Assembly: GCA_021030915.1 (NCBI GenBank)
Contig: JAGEMR010000008.1
Span: 434,501 to 498,500, forward strand
DNA: 64,000 nucleotides
Direction of reading: 5' to 3'
From: Astrothelium macrocarpum
Lineage: Eukaryota; Ascomycota; Dothideomycetes; Trypetheliales; Trypetheliaceae
Below, piece by piece: positions 45,702 through 58,683 of the stretch (positions within the stretch are counted from its first letter, which is position 1; each line of letters starts with the position of its first letter). The notes under the pieces are model-generated. The model did not search any database. It was given only the letters and a program-made list of their open reading frames with translations, and had not been told where the DNA came from. The position numbers and the translations under genes are program-made.

Positions 45702-47000
45702 TTCCAGATACCCCTTTAAAGTAGATATTCTTTGCTCAACAAGTAAACATTGGGTTCAATCCAATTCGACGTGAGATAAGGCATTACCGCTATTATGCCT
45801 CTTCCAAAGCCATCATAAATTCTTTCCGATATTTCCGTTTAGAAGAATCGATCCTCAACCTGTACAGTTGTCAGCTTCATCTGACAACTTGTCTGCATCT
45901 CTTTCACATACCCTCCAGGGATTGTTGACCTCAAATCCAGGTGGCGCTTCAACTCTATCTGTCTGCCCTCTTAAATATCCGGTCAATCGCCTATCTCGAC
46001 CCATCACTGGTGAAAATCAGTCTATGCTCCGAAGCAGAATAAAGGGCGTAGTCGTCTCACTTTGCTAAAGAAAGGGTCAGTGGCGGCGTCTCAAGGTCGA
46101 TATCAGTTAACTCACTCTGTCCCACTGGTCAATGACATATCTATGTCGCTTTCCACCATTTTGCATATGCCGGATCTTGGATAAACCTGCGCCGGAGACG
46201 CCAAACATCTGCCAGGCGTGTTAATTAGTGTCGGTCAATGGCGGTTTTAGTGGTGCTTGAACGACGTACGACTATGACGATCCCATAAGGGAGGAGAGCC
46301 TCGAAAGGAACACCCATCCTCGTTGGCTAGCGGAAGAAATTATCTGTCACAATATTCAATGCTCTCAGTTGTCGTAATGTGAAGTGGTCAAGCTTCCCGC
46401 AGCGGAGCACCAAATCACGTGCAGCGTTCAGCCCTATGGGATGCAGACCTCCTCGCCCACGCTTCAGAGTGGCGTTGAGAATTCAAAAAGCTCCACAAGA
46501 CACCTGGAGGGCCCGAATGCCAGGTTATCCGTCGCGCAAACTATATTTGCAGCTTCAAGTGCGCAAAAAGTCATCACGCAGGTTATACGTACGCGATTTC
46601 GACGCGTTGTAACCATTACGACGTCCCACACCCACCAATTGCTTTACAAGAAGACATTGACAAAGAGCTCTATACGAATCATTGGAGCTCTGCAGGTCCT
46701 TCGTCGAATTCCCCCGCTTTGATCAAAGCCAAACATTTTTCCTTAGGACAACGGCCTCTTTTTATGACCTACCCAACCACGCGAACGGGAGCGCAACACT
46801 GCTTAAAAGCTCAAGAACAGGGGACACACGGGGAATGCACACTCCTTCTTTGTATGCATGACGGAAAGCACGCGTGAGTGCGTGTTGCGACAGCAAAAAA
46901 ACGGGCGTACACGATTTTTGGTCCACCCGCAAACTGTCACTGCAATCTTATAACGCTGGATTACTTAACTTCCAAGCTGGCGACGGTCATTACATATGCG
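45702..47000. other. Intergenic, 1.3 kb
   Basis: It lies between two plus-strand genes. Open frames at 46379..46722 overlap each other and show no family signal. No repeat or RNA gene was recognised. Confidence 0.4.
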
Positions 47001-50000
47001 ATGGCTGCAGAGCCAGGTAGGCTCTCAGCTCAGGGCGTGGTTGGAGAAAGTGGGCTTACAAACAGAAAAGCAAACGAAAAAATAATAAGCAGCGTGATGG
47101 ATGCGCCGATTGCGGATAAAGAAAGGGACAACGTGGGAAATTCAGGCAATACCTCTGAGGAAGACTTGGACGCAGAGGGCGACACTGACGCTGAAGCGGA
47201 TGCAGAGGATGATCCAGATGAAAAAGGCGAGGAAGCTGGTGTCGAATCTGATGCGGATGCGGAAGTCGAATCCGAATCTGGTGGGGATGATGGCGATATT
47301 TACGCAAGCACGCGTGCTGTAAAACTCCGAAAGCGAAAGCGTCCTTCGAGACGTGAAAATCAAGATGAAGAGGTAGAGTTTGCAGAAAGAGGCTCAAGCG
47401 AAGAATCGGAGAATGAGTCTCACGACTCAAACTCGTCAGAATCCGAATCGGAGAATGAATGGGAAGCCGAGAGTGATGACGAGGAAGATGTTGCCGAGGA
47501 AGCAGCAGACCCCAACTCATGCTGGTAAGTATTTCATGGCCTTGGGTATCGAATTTGACAAAACTGAAATGACCTGTGTAGGTTCTGTAAACAGACAGAG
47601 GAAAATGATCCAAGTGAAGAATATGAAGAATATCTGGCCTGTGCCGTCTGTGGTGATAATGGTAAGAAATTGTGTTTTAAATGCGCAATATTTCAAAGAA
47701 ATAATTGTATGGCTAATGTTTGCACTATTAGCCCATCGGCAATGTGCCCGAGACGCTAATGCGCTTCAGTCTGACGAGGGTAAGTTTAGCCGCAAACACC
47801 TATTGCCCAATGCGCTAATGTCTATTTCCAAGCAGACGCAAAACATTGGCGATGTCCAACTTGTGTTGAACATGGTCTTGAAGAGGAAACAGTGGATGGT
47901 GAACGGCGACGGTCCTCACCACTCAGCTCTCGGATGCAAAAGGACCTACTTCCCTCTCATCGTGGTTCATCCAAACCTAATTCACACTCTGTTTTCAACA
48001 CTTTGATACTTGATGACGATCCCATGGATGGTTCCCGCTCGCTTAGAAAGCGCAAAAGCTCGGTCGATGAAGAGGACCTGCTCATGCTCAACACACGAAA
48101 AAGACGACGCAAATCCGACACTATAGCAAGCGTTGATGACCTTGCTTCTCCTGGGTCTGGACCATCAACAATTCATGTTGCGTCACACCGTAATGATGAC
48201 TCGGCGGAGGTGACGCGTGAGTCAGAAGCCGAAGGCTCTGAACCTGTTCGCTCAGCACGTTTGCGACGGACTCGAAAGGCGGAAAAGCCATTCAGTCGGA
48301 TCGTTAAATCAACCCCCTTCAGTTTGGTGCTTGCTTTTCGCCTGGATGCTGCACGATTGTCCAAGATTTTGTCATTCAAACCGAAGAAGAAACGTATACG
48401 CGACAGGTCCAAGAAGATGCAAATTCCTCCCCCAGAGCCCGAGGTTTCTCATTATCCTGCCATCCAAACCACAAATTGGGCAGCTGCTTTGTACTCCTTT
48501 AATGAAAAAGAAAATGATGAGCTTCGGTCTAAACCATATGGAGGAATACTTTCGGAGGCTGAGGCTGATACTTCGAAGACTTTTCCAATGGCGCCCGATC
48601 GGAAACGATTCGAAGATGCCAGACAGAAGGCCGAGGAAGACTGGAAGAAAAAAATCCAGGCAGCCCACATCAGCGAGCCTTCTCGACCATCACAAAAGAT
48701 GTCTGGCCCTCCGAGTAAGATCAAATGCATCAATTTTGGTGGATATGAGATCGATACGTGGCACGCTGCACCTTATCCAGAAGAGTACAGTCGAAACAAG
48801 CTCTTATATATTTGCGAGTTCTGTCTCAAATACATGAATTCGGATTACGTCGCCTGGCGGCACAAGGCATGTCCTCCCCCGCTACGGAAGTTAATTGGTT
48901 GCTAACCTAGTCTTAGCTAAAATGTCCTGCGAAACACCCCCCCGGCGACGAAATCTATCGAGACGGATCTTTCTCATTCTTCGAAGTTGACGGGCGAAAA
49001 AACCCCGTCTATTGTCAGAACCTTTGCCTCCTAGCAAAGCTATTCCTTGGCTCCAAGACCTTATATTATGACGTTGAACCATTTCTGTTTTATATCATGA
49101 CTGAGAATGACGATTTTGGCTGCCACTTTGTCGGTTACTTTTCCAAGGAAAAACGACCCAGCAGCCAGAATAACGTCTCTTGCATTTTGGTGCTTCCCAT
49201 CCACCAACGCCGAGGCTTCGGTCATCTTCTTATAGAATTCTCGTATCTGCTGACGAGGGTAGAGAAGAAGACTGGTTCACCAGAAAAGCCTCTCTCAGAC
49301 ATGGGACTCGTTTCGTATCGAAGTTACTGGCGACTAATTCTCTGCTATCAGCTTCGAAAGCAGCGTCAGCCGCTAAGTATCACTCAGCTGTCCGAACGTA
49401 CCGGAATGACTGCGGATGACATTGTGTCCGCTCTTGAAGGACTTCGGGCGCTTGTCCGCGATCCAGTCACAAAGACCTATGCTCTCCGCCTGGACTACGC
49501 TTACCTTGACGAGTATGTCGAAAACTACGAGAAAAAGGGCTATGTCAAGCTCAACCCAGATGCATTGATATGGACGGCCTACGTCATGGGCCGTGGCAAT
49601 CTAGCAACGTATGAGCAAGGTCCCGCTCTACAGACTGTCGCGCCAAGAGAAGGCGATGGAGAAACGACAAAAGCACCCGAAGAAGGCGTTCAAATGGCAA
49701 ACGGTGTGGGATCGGATCTCAACGCGAGTATCGACATCAACGCCTCAAAATCGGTTCTCAAACAAGCAATTCAAGCCGAAGAATCCATCGAGACAGACAG
49801 TACCACGCAGCGAAACGAAGAAACAGCCGCGCTCGACGCCCCCGCTACCATCACGCCGCAGCAATCCTTCTCCTCCCGTCCCCGGACTCCCGGCCTGCTC
49901 GTCAATGGCCACCATGGCAACACAACAGCAGAATCAATACACTCGACACCTGTCACCTCCACCACCACCGCCATCCCACCAACCCGCTTCGAGGTCTTTC

Positions 50001-50494
50001 CCCCCATCCCCGGCGCGGCGAATCGCCGGCGCGCCGCCGCCGCAGCTGCAGGCCGACCCTTTGCCCGCGCCGGCGCGACGTCCAGCAGCCGCAGGAACGG
50101 CGGCATCACGCCGACGCGCAGCAGCCGGGCCAGCGATCGCCTCGCCGAGTCGGCGACGACCACCAATGGCGTCGGGGCCACTGCAGAGACGGCGACGAGC
50201 CTGGCCAGCCCCGCGCGGCGGACGCGCAGCAAGCTTGCGGACCTGGTCAATGGGGATGCCGAGGCTGAGGGCGATGCTACTGCCGCGACTGGTGGTGCCG
50301 AGGGGTTTGCAGGAGCAACGGCAGCAACAACAGTTGTTGAGGAGGTCGCTGCCGATCCGTCGGCTCCGGGGGTGCGGGTGGTGGATAGCGGTGATGGGGA
50401 GCAGGTGGATCGGCAAGGGGCGCGGGGGGAGCAAGATCCGATGACAGCGGGCCAGGATGACGGGATGGCAGATGCGACGATGGAGGATGCTTGA
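47001..50494 (+). CDS. sas3: MYST-family histone acetyltransferase with PHD finger (Sas3/Mst2-like)
   Basis: Five exons, 47001..47524, 47582..47661, 47732..47779, 47836..48866 and 48917..50494, give about 1086 aa. Introns are 57, 70, 56 and 50 nt, and all phases hold. The last intron is GC-AG (GCATGT donor). Order of features: an acidic Glu/Asp/Ser N-terminus, a PHD finger from about 174 (CKQTEEND ... CAVCGDNAHRQCA ... WRCPTC), and a basic linker. Then come the MYST C2HC finger (CEFCLKYM...WRHKLKC, about 545-565), the catalytic core with Cys in NNVSCILVLP, and the acetyl-CoA motif QRRGFG (about 658-663). Beyond about 800 the tail is Ala/Thr/Arg-rich and GC-rich. The enzyme acetylates histone H3 in a NuA3-type complex. 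Sas3 versus another MYST member was judged from the PHD plus MYST layout. Confidence 0.9.
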
Positions 50495-53400
50495 GGGTTT
50501 TTGCGAGGTGGCCAATGACGTGATGGGTCCTTGTTGAATCTGGATTGGCAGGACGTGTGTATGTGTATGTGTATGCATGGGCTGGCTGGGCGTTGTTGGG
50601 CATGAAACTTCGGGAGATACCATACGCGCGATTGTTGACGTCTTGAAGGGCGAAAATGGGACTCCGCCATTCTGGTAAATCAGGTCATTTTTAGCTCGTA
50701 ACACCAATTTGCTGGGGCGCTCGATGATGGAGCAATTCCAAATCCAGTGTCCTTGTGGAAGGGGGTTGAATGAGCTCCATTCGTCTCTGCATGCGGCACA
50801 GTAGACATCCTGTGATCATTGTCTCGTTGAGATGGGCAAATCAAGAGAGGAGGTGCTTGGATGTGGCGCGTCCGGCATGGTGGATGCCCATGGCGCTGGA
50901 GTAACCGTGGATGTCGTCCGTCGAGCCAAGAAATCGAGGGTTTGTACCTGACCGGGCTGACGGAAGAGTTCCAAGGAACGGGTTTCAACAAATCCATCAA
51001 ATCTATAAAAACGCCGAATAAGGATTAATTATTTTCCCTCGGCGGGGTCATCGAACTTTGTTGCCTGTTTTAAGCTGCGAGCTATCATTACAAGTTTACA
51101 GTAGAAAGATATTTCCATCACGCGCCCCACTCGAAACTTATGCAGTGAGCGATTTGGATATCCTACCTGGAATCGCAGTCTAATGCCCTTGTAATTGATC
51201 TTATTTCATTTCAGAATTGTCGGGATGTGCCGCTGTAATTTGCAGATTGAAACGTATGGTGTGGTGGTACAATCAACCGCAGGCGGTTGTGGAACATATA
51301 ACCTCGTGGGCTCCAAGCGAGCTGGGCTCATGTGGCAGCCACCCTCTCGTGATTTCGTCTTCCAGGCCTCCTGGAATCCCCCCTCAAAACCGCCGCTGAC
51401 GGTCAAATAGGACGATGTAGCCAGTCGTAATACGAAGAAAAAGGAGATGGACGAAAGACAGCGGAGCTGAAGAAAGCCTCCCGGTGGATGACCGAATCGT
51501 GGGTGTCTGTTTCTTTTTTGTGGCTCCAATATGGATGATTCGCATCAGGTCATGGATGACAGATTGCGATGTCATGGAATTGGGGCTTTGGCAAGGTCGT
51601 CAATATAGCATTTCAAGCCTTGCACACTCGCCTTCAATGTGATAAAGATAGTTTGAAAAGCAAAGTCTCACTTCCCCTTGCTTTTGTACACCTTGTCACG
51701 CACACGTGTTTCCTGCAGCAGAACGGTGTGCAGTGTCAACGGCGTAACGGCGTCTTTCCCATAGCTAGACGGCCAGAGCAATTTCCACTACTGCGGCTAC
51801 CCTGCCGATGAAATTGAGCACTCTCCGGTCAGAGCGCCAAGCTCTCCTATTCGCAACTGGCGTCATCTGGCGTCTAAGTTTACGACGTTGCTGCATCTGA
51901 TGTATTCGCTGTTGGCGGGAGGACGATTCTTCTCGTATGTGTACTGACGCATGGCCGAAACTAATACGCAGCGGCCGGGTCTAAGCCTAAGCCCAAGCCC
52001 AATGGGCTGTCGGAACCAGCTGATGCTCACGTGGTGTGGACGTAGAGAATTTCTAGGCTCAACCTTCGGCGGCATCCGTCCGCCGGGCTTTGTGTAAAGC
52101 AGATACGGACCGAAGAGCTCTAGATTTCCAAATCCGTCGGGCTTGCCATGATAGGCGTCGGAGAGCCGAATAAGGTTGATCTACTGGAGGCAATTTGGTA
52201 GGTCGTGGGTGCATCGCACACTAGGAGCTAGCGGTATTTTGATTTTTTCACCCACTATTTGTCCCAAAAGGTGGTGGCAGCAGCCCACATGCCATGCGCG
52301 TGCGGGCAGCCGGCAGCCCAAAATCTGGGAGCGCCAGCGTGTCTCAAAAGGGCGCATTTATGGCCGGTCCATCCCCGAGATAATCATGTCAAAGTATGGC
52401 GTTGATCCTGGCTGGCGTTTGAGCAGAACAAAGCCTCGCGGCGCATCTTTGATGACATTCCATCGTCGACATTTAGGGCTTCATCAGGTGGCTTGTGTGA
52501 CTTGCAGCCGCCAGCATCGGCCATCGTGGGTATCTACTGCCCAGCGTTTTCGTCGCATCTCATTCCAGGTCTTGCGTCTCTCGCCAACCTGGGAAGCTTC
52601 TGGCCTTTACCCCATTCGACCACCCTCTGGCTGCAACTGCTAGGGTTGGGCGCCAGGATTCCTCGCGCAAAATGTGACATGCCCTGCCTTGCAGCAGCAG
52701 CCAGCTGTTCGTCCGTGCAGCCTCATCATAGTGTAAGCATCCACAAGACATAAAACTCGATAAAACGCTGCTCGGCGAAAACTTCGCTGGCGACGAATGG
52801 TCCGCGAGCAGCAGCCTATGGGTGATGCCATCGCTGGAGATGCCTCAGTTAAGCTTTTCCGCCATGCTCTTTCTCTCGTCCCTTTGACTTTCTCCTGTTG
52901 AGATTTCGCCGATCCTAGCCTCCCCGAGTTTATTTCATTTCTTCCCGCTCGCTCCGGAAAATCAGCAAACGCACTCAACCCGCCAACTGGTGTCGAGTAG
53001 CTTGAGGCGATCAACCCTGGTGGCTGAGGGCGTTGGACTGCGCGGCAAGTCATAGAAACGGCGGCCTGGCGATTAGTGGTAGCGAAGAAACTCTAGCCGG
53101 AAACCTTAACAATCTTTCTCCAACGGCATCACAAAGGCCACAGATCGATCAGAGACGCGGGGGAACGCTAGGCGATTATTTGCGCGCGTGTGAAGGCCCT
53201 CAGCCCTGCTGATTCAAGACACTAGACTAGTCTGGCCGTATCTCTCCGAGCGATCAGTCCCCGTAGAGACTGAACCATACTCCTGCATTGCTTGCTTAGG
53301 CGTTTATGGGATCTGTGATTCTAGCCGCTCTGCAGCAAGGTAGCCCTGGGGTGCGGCAAATCAGCGCCCAGCATACACCGTTCCACGCAGGGAAACCGAA

Positions 53401-54379
53401 CCAACTCTTGTTCTTTGTACAGCCCGTTTTTCCCGGCCATCTATCTGGACTTCTACATCACTGCCTTACCGGATTGGTCTTTCTTGATGCTGAGCGTGCG
53501 CCCTCTTTGTTGTTATATCGTATCTTACTGAAGCTGCTGTTGCTGAGGTCAGATTTGAGCACATAGACCTGGACCAAAGTGTCGATGCCTCTGGCGAAAA
53601 CGGCTTGACCAGCTCAGTTGTTTCGACTAGCAAAATCATATGATTGGGAATCCGACGGCATTGCTGTGGTCCAGACAACCCAATGAGTGCTGGTTGACGA
53701 ATAAGTGACAATTCTTTAGACGTCGCTTGTCTGTCGATGACCAAAGAGCATCTCATCTATGGTCCATCTGCCTCTCTGTGGCAACCAGGTCACCATAGTG
53801 GATGCCTCGTGGAACGAAAGTGCGGTGCTGGAGTCCACAACTGGCTCCTTCCTCATTGCACCTACACGTACTTTACACATCAATCTCCTCTATGCGTCAC
53901 CCATTCTATCAGGCTCACGCATGCTCATTCCCAACCATTTTACGGCGTGGTTAAGCTCGACACTATTTTTCTCGAGGATTCCCACCAGCACAGCTTTGCT
54001 TAGCGATATTTCACCAAGGTACTCATTTCGCCTTCCCCAAGGCCACAAGAACCACAATTTGAATCTTACTGTCGTGACCAAAGATTTTCAATAACATCTC
54101 TGGTCCCTCACAGTCAGACAACTCTGCTGTTATCAAATACCCATCACTTGGATACTCACAGCTGTATTACCACTCCTCCGATTCTGATTGCCCACAGTCC
54201 AAACCTCGCATCGATCTCACGCATTTCTAAGACACATCGAAGTAGGGAATTCTAATGCTTGGTCGAATATTTGTGGAACAGCCGCGTACCAAATATCCTC
54301 TGGACAGGTTAGCTGCACCACCACGGCAACGGCCTGCAATTTAGAGCTTTTATCCGGTTCGCAAGAATTTCAACTAATC
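50495..54379. other. Gene-free region, 3.9 kb, upstream of the velvet gene
   Basis: This is the longest stretch outside the AT island without a supported gene. A GTGTAT-type microsatellite lies near 50558-50574 behind the acetyltransferase gene. Small TAAGCC/CAAGCC runs lie near 51980. Open frames (for example 52176..52643 and 53759..54094) lack family resemblance. It probably includes an extended promoter and 5' UTR of the developmental regulator downstream. Confidence 0.45.
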
Positions 54380-56042
54380 ATGCGTACCACTCGCAGCGGC
54401 GACTACGACCTCAAGATACGCCAACAGCCCAGAGAAGCACTCGTCACACAAGATGGCAAAGGCAAGGGTGAGTTTTCCAACTTTGAGGAGATTAACAGGA
54501 GCCAGACTGACGGTTTTAATCTTTATATTCAGCCCGAAAACCTGTTGACCCTCCTCCAATAATTCAAGTTTCTGTACGAGAGGATGTCGACCCGTCGCAG
54601 TAAGATGAATCATTCTGACAACTCCAAAACAAAAACATTCTAACAGCATCAGAACATTCCTACAAAGTCCATACCTCTTCATGTGTTGCAGTCTGTGGGT
54701 CAACGGGAACGGTCCAGATCACTCAGAGAATCAACGGCCAAGCGCAACACTTGCCGGATCCCTCGTCTCATCTCTCCATAGGCTTAAGGACATTGATAAC
54801 AGAGGTGACAAAGACTTTACCGACTGATTGATACTCGAAATACTAAATCTGTGCTTTAGATGGCGGGTTTTTCGTTTTTGGTGACCTCTCAGTCAAGATT
54901 ATTGGCGAACATCGGCTACACTTTAGCCTTTTTGAAATGCGAAAGTGAGCAAATCGGCACAAAAAATAGAAAATGTGTGTCAGACTGACTGTTATCAGGG
55001 AGACGGCAGAGGTCGTTTACCTCACAAGCATCACTTCAGACTGGTTTACAGGTATTTGAAAATCAGCCTGATTTAGTTTCTTGAGCTCACACTTTCTGTC
55101 ATTGCAGTTTCACAACACAAGGACTGGAAAGGACTCGATGAATCAACCGTTTTATCCAGAGCTTTCTCGGATCAGGGTGTGCGACTGAGGTTGCGCAAAG
55201 AACCACGGGGCCTCATGTATGTAAATCCTTTGAAGACGCCAATTAAATTGCATCTCTAACTCGCGAACAGGGCTGGCTCAAAACGATCGCTCCACCAGTA
55301 CGGCGCTTCATCCGCAAGTGATGTGCCAGCAACCACGGCCTCTCTCGCTCAACAGTCACCACTGGGTTACGGCTACAGTGGCTCAACGGCTTCCCAATGG
55401 CCAGATATTTCAAACAAACGCCAAAGGCAAGACGACGTGGGAGGATACGACTTTACTAGGGATCCATATCGACAAGTCCCTAGCTACGATAATCGAGGTA
55501 CAATCTATCAAAACAGACAGGGGGCCATGTTTGGAGACGTGAGCCAAAGCAGGCAATCCTCTCAGGGGCCATACCCATATCCATCACCACAAGGCTCAGA
55601 CATTTCCTCATACTATCAGAGCCAATCCTATGCTACTCCACAGAGCAGAATGGGTATTCCTTTTCGTACGTCAGATATGATGGGGCACATGACGTTGGAC
55701 CAAACTGCCGGCTCACCAACGCCTGCCCAAGTTTCTTCGCATCGCTACCATGAAGCAAGTAGTGGATCCACACTGCCAATGGCGTCTTCCCCAATGTCTG
55801 GCCAAGTGTCTTCGCACCGTTACCACGAAACAGGAGTTGGAGTTACAATGCCAATGGCGTCTTCCCCCAAACATAACGTCAGGAATTGGAATGAGAATTA
55901 TTCCAGCTCCCCAACATCCGGCCAGGTTTCTTCACACCGTTACCATGACACAGGCGGTGGAATTACACTACCAATGCCATCTTCCCCAAAGAATGACGCG
56001 AGGAATTGGAATGACAATTATTTTCGCCCTTCTGAGTGGTAG
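54380..56042 (+). CDS. vosA: Velvet-domain regulator, VosA type
   Basis: Seven exons, 54380..54467, 54533..54599, 54647..54804, 54860..54944, 54999..55051, 55108..55216 and 55271..56042, give about 443 aa. Introns are 65, 47, 55, 54, 56 and 54 nt and every phase fits. The velvet domain begins at once (YDLKIRQQPREAL, about 9-21). It continues through ARKPVDPPPIIQ, FLQSPYLFMCCSLW, GSLVSSLHRLKD, GGFFVFGDLSVKI, and ends near VRLRLRKEPRG. A basic KRSLHQYG segment may be a nuclear signal. The Gln/Ser/Tyr-rich C-terminus resembles the activation region of VosA. VosA lacks the VelB insertion and the long VelC N-terminus, and this protein fits. It binds DNA and governs spore viability, trehalose and development. 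The tail has three imperfect repeats. Confidence 0.85.
55725..56010 (+). repeat. Three imperfect repeats in the velvet gene C-terminus
   Basis: The core encodes QVSSHRYHE/D followed 8-15 residues later by LPM-A/P-SSP. Units start near 55725, 55800 and 55920; the last two also share an RNWN-D/E-NY segment. They are in frame, so they look like recent internal duplication with divergence. Confidence 0.8.
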
Positions 56043-56142
56043 ACTATCGTCTAGTCCTCTTTCACATGGCAAAGTAATGTCATGTCTTGCATTCACATGC
56101 TCGTCAATATCATTTCAAAAACTAAGCTAGAGAAAACAGTTT

Positions 56143-58072
56143 CTACTTTGCTTGAGCAAAATCAAGCATGAGCTTCCTTGCTTTTGGCCTAGCCGTATAC
56201 GTCAGTTCTTGCTCAATACCCGTATCATCAGCAATCGAAGTCGTAAAATTAGTATAGATAGTCGCAACAATAGCTTTCATCTCTGCCGCATCTTAAATTA
56301 GCATTCAACCCTACATGCAGCCCTAAACAGATGCACATGACAAACCCAAAAAAGAAAAAAAAACCTACGTAGCATAGCCAAATTACTCCCCACACACATC
56401 CTCCCGCCACTCCCAAACGCCCAAAACCACCGCTGCATCTCCTTCAGCTGCTCCTCACCCGCCTCCAGCCACCGCTCTGGCCTCCACGCCTCGGCGTCTG
56501 GGAACACGGCCTCGTTGCGATGCAGACTGTACGCCTGCGCCGAGACACGCACGCCACCCGGGATGCCGGCATAGCCAGCGAGCACGCACGGCTTCGCGGG
56601 CGTGATGCGCGGCTGCGGACCGGGGATCGCGGCGTGGCGGCGCAGCGTCTCGATGATGATGGCGTGCAGGAGGGGTAGCGCGTCGATGGCCTTGGGGTTG
56701 AACCGTGGTGCGGTAGCCGGCGAGGGGCTAGAAGCTTGTGTGCCGTTGAGCAGCTCATCATCGCTGCGGATGATGGGGGGCTCTTCGAGGGTCAGCAGCT
56801 CGGCGCGGAGATTGTGTTGGAGGGCAGGCCGAGCCGAGAGCTCCCACAGCAGGTAGGTGAGGGTGATGCTGGACGTGTCGAAGCCCGCGGCAAAGTGGTC
56901 GAGCATTTCGGAGGCGATGGCGAAACGCTGGTCTGGCGTGAGGGCGGGCGGGGGAGAGTCGGTACCGGATTTGGGTTGGTCGGTCAGAGATAGCCGTAAT
57001 TGGGCGTAGACGCTGGGGTGATCCCCCTTATTGAGTTCTCGTGTTGGGCCTTGACTAAATACCGCAGACGCGTCGTCACACATCTTTAAGCAGTGTGCTT
57101 CGATCTCGGCGTTGGACGCGCTAACAAATGGTGGCACTAGGTGTATCCCAATTCTTTCCAAAAAGTTGGTTATTTGTGGGATTTCCTGGCGAAAGAATTC
57201 AAAACTATGACGACCATGAAATAAACCCAGGAACTGCCTACTTGCGTTCTTGTCTTGCGTGAAGTCAGTCCCTGCGGAAAGACCAAATTGATAGCAGGTT
57301 ACAATGTCCGTGGTAATCGCTGACAGGAGCTCAAAGGCGTCAACAGGAGTTTGAGATGACACGGCATTGAGAAGGCGAGGGGGCATTCTTCGTAATAGAA
57401 CCGTTTCTGTAATTTCCTCTAGGGCCGGAGACGCTTGTATATAAGATTTGGCGTATGTATTTGACATCATTCGTTTTCGTATTGAGTGGGGTTTACTCTC
57501 GACTGTAGCAAACATATTTGGGTATCTGGAACCATACTCAGGAAGGCCGGATTAAAATATCAAACACTTAATAATTATATACGAAATCGAGGAGTGAACT
57601 GAATAAAGATCTCGTAGAAGAAATTCAACAAAGCCAGATACGTTTGGTTGGCTGAAATACAAATGCGAAAAGGTTCTCATAAGGAATTTGACATCTTTTG
57701 ACTACCACAAAATGAAAACTGAACAAGGCAGACCCACCCATAATTCTCAAAGATATTAGGATACCATTCGTGCTTGTCAAACCCTCCTGCGTAGATGGCA
57801 CGAATACCTTGATCAATGCAGTTAACACTAAGTTCTGCAGGACCTAAACGAACAATAGGCCCGTATTTTTCATGGGCTTTGTGAATTGCTGTCAACTCGT
57901 CTCCACGATAGCGGGTCCATAAGATCCAGCTTGGCGAATATGGTGCTGTTGGATGTGCATTTGGTATCTTAGCGAGTGGAGAGAGAAGGCCTGGCACTAA
58001 GATATATCTGTAGATACAAACGCCGACGATAGCGAATAGAATAAGGGATGAGATCCCTAGGCCAAAGATCAT
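56143..58072 (-). CDS. Cytochrome P450 (membrane-anchored, E-class)
   Basis: Exons 58072..57738, 57525..56369 and 56291..56143 give about 546 aa. The 77-nt last intron (GTAGGT donor, TTAAG acceptor) leads to a 49-residue ending (AEMKAIVATIYTNF...), which is the normal P450 C-terminus. The first intron is long for this window (212 nt, GTGGGT donor). An N-terminal transmembrane helix (SSLILFAIVGVCIYRY) anchors it to the ER. Motifs: I-helix AAGFDTSS (about 324-331), E-x-x-R in IETLRRH (about 404), a PERW box, and heme loop FGSGGRMCVG with Cys about 489. The substrate and CYP family cannot be told. It faces the UPF0390 gene head-to-head. Confidence 0.9.
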
Positions 58073-58288
58073 CTTGTTTGTGATACACTCTTTCGAAGCG
58101 AAGGTTATGAACCCCACCCAACAGATAGCAATTGGTGATGATATAGATGTGATACCCCTAGCGTTCGGCTATGATCGGAATTGACTCCGATGTGTTGGCC
58201 CTACATCTTTAGTCGAACCATATATTGCCTAGTACTTCCCAATCGAAGCACTTTCAAATCTTCATTACCGTTGCATCGTATTTCAGAG
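58073..58288. promoter_or_regulatory. Divergent promoter region (P450 / UPF0390 gene)
   Basis: Only 216 bp separate the two opposed start codons. No specific site was identified. Confidence 0.5.
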
Positions 58289-58683
58289 ATGCCTCAGGGT
58301 GCTGTAAAGCAGAAGGCTAAAACCGGTCCGAAGAAGTGAGCATCCGAGTCCCACTTACTACATCCGCTTCAATGCACTAATCTCGGGTCAAGCCCATCGG
58401 TTTTAGGGCCAAAACGTGGCGCAAAGGTTATTAAACCGAAGAAAGCTGCGCTTGCGAAGCAGAACAAGATCAAAAGGGTAAGGTCATTGATGCAGGCGCG
58501 TTTAAAGCCCGAGTCTTGTTTTAGTATTGACGCCACAATCAGAAACATTCCGCTGGCCTCACAGCGCTGACAGAGCGGAATCTTGCCGGGAAGGCTGGTC
58601 ACTTGGAAATGCTGGCCGGTGGCAAGAAGGAAAAGAATGCTAAGTCCAAGGGCGCGACGAACAAGCCATCAAAAAACCAGTGA
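58289..58683 (+). CDS. UPF0390/DUF2462 small basic protein (L10K family)
   Basis: A short gene in three exons, 58289..58335, 58393..58477 and 58543..58683, giving 90 aa. Introns are 57 nt (GTGAGC donor, CTAAT branch, CAAG acceptor) and 65 nt (GTAAGG donor), phases 2 and 0. The spliced product starts MPQGAVKQK and has LGPKRGAKVIKPKK, a KHSAGLTA segment and KAGHLE, the landmarks of this family in fungi and animals. A Lys-rich C-terminus follows. The protein is nuclear or nucleolar in the family and its role is not settled. It is too short and split to show as one open frame. Confidence 0.88.

Noticed and set aside
46379..46722. Overlapping frames upstream of the MYST gene
   Set aside because: No domain, and two frames overlap on the same strand.
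49771..50670. 299-codon minus-strand open frame antisense to the MYST gene
   Set aside because: It lies in the GC-rich, low-complexity tail of the acetyltransferase gene, and long antisense frames are expected there. No family resemblance.
52176..53053. Overlapping open frames of 155 and 137 codons in the velvet upstream region
   Set aside because: They lie on opposite strands with no motif, and are consistent with chance frames in moderately GC-rich DNA.
53759..54094. 111-codon frame upstream of the velvet gene
   Set aside because: No family resemblance and overlaps another frame. It might be a uORF, but nothing shows translation.
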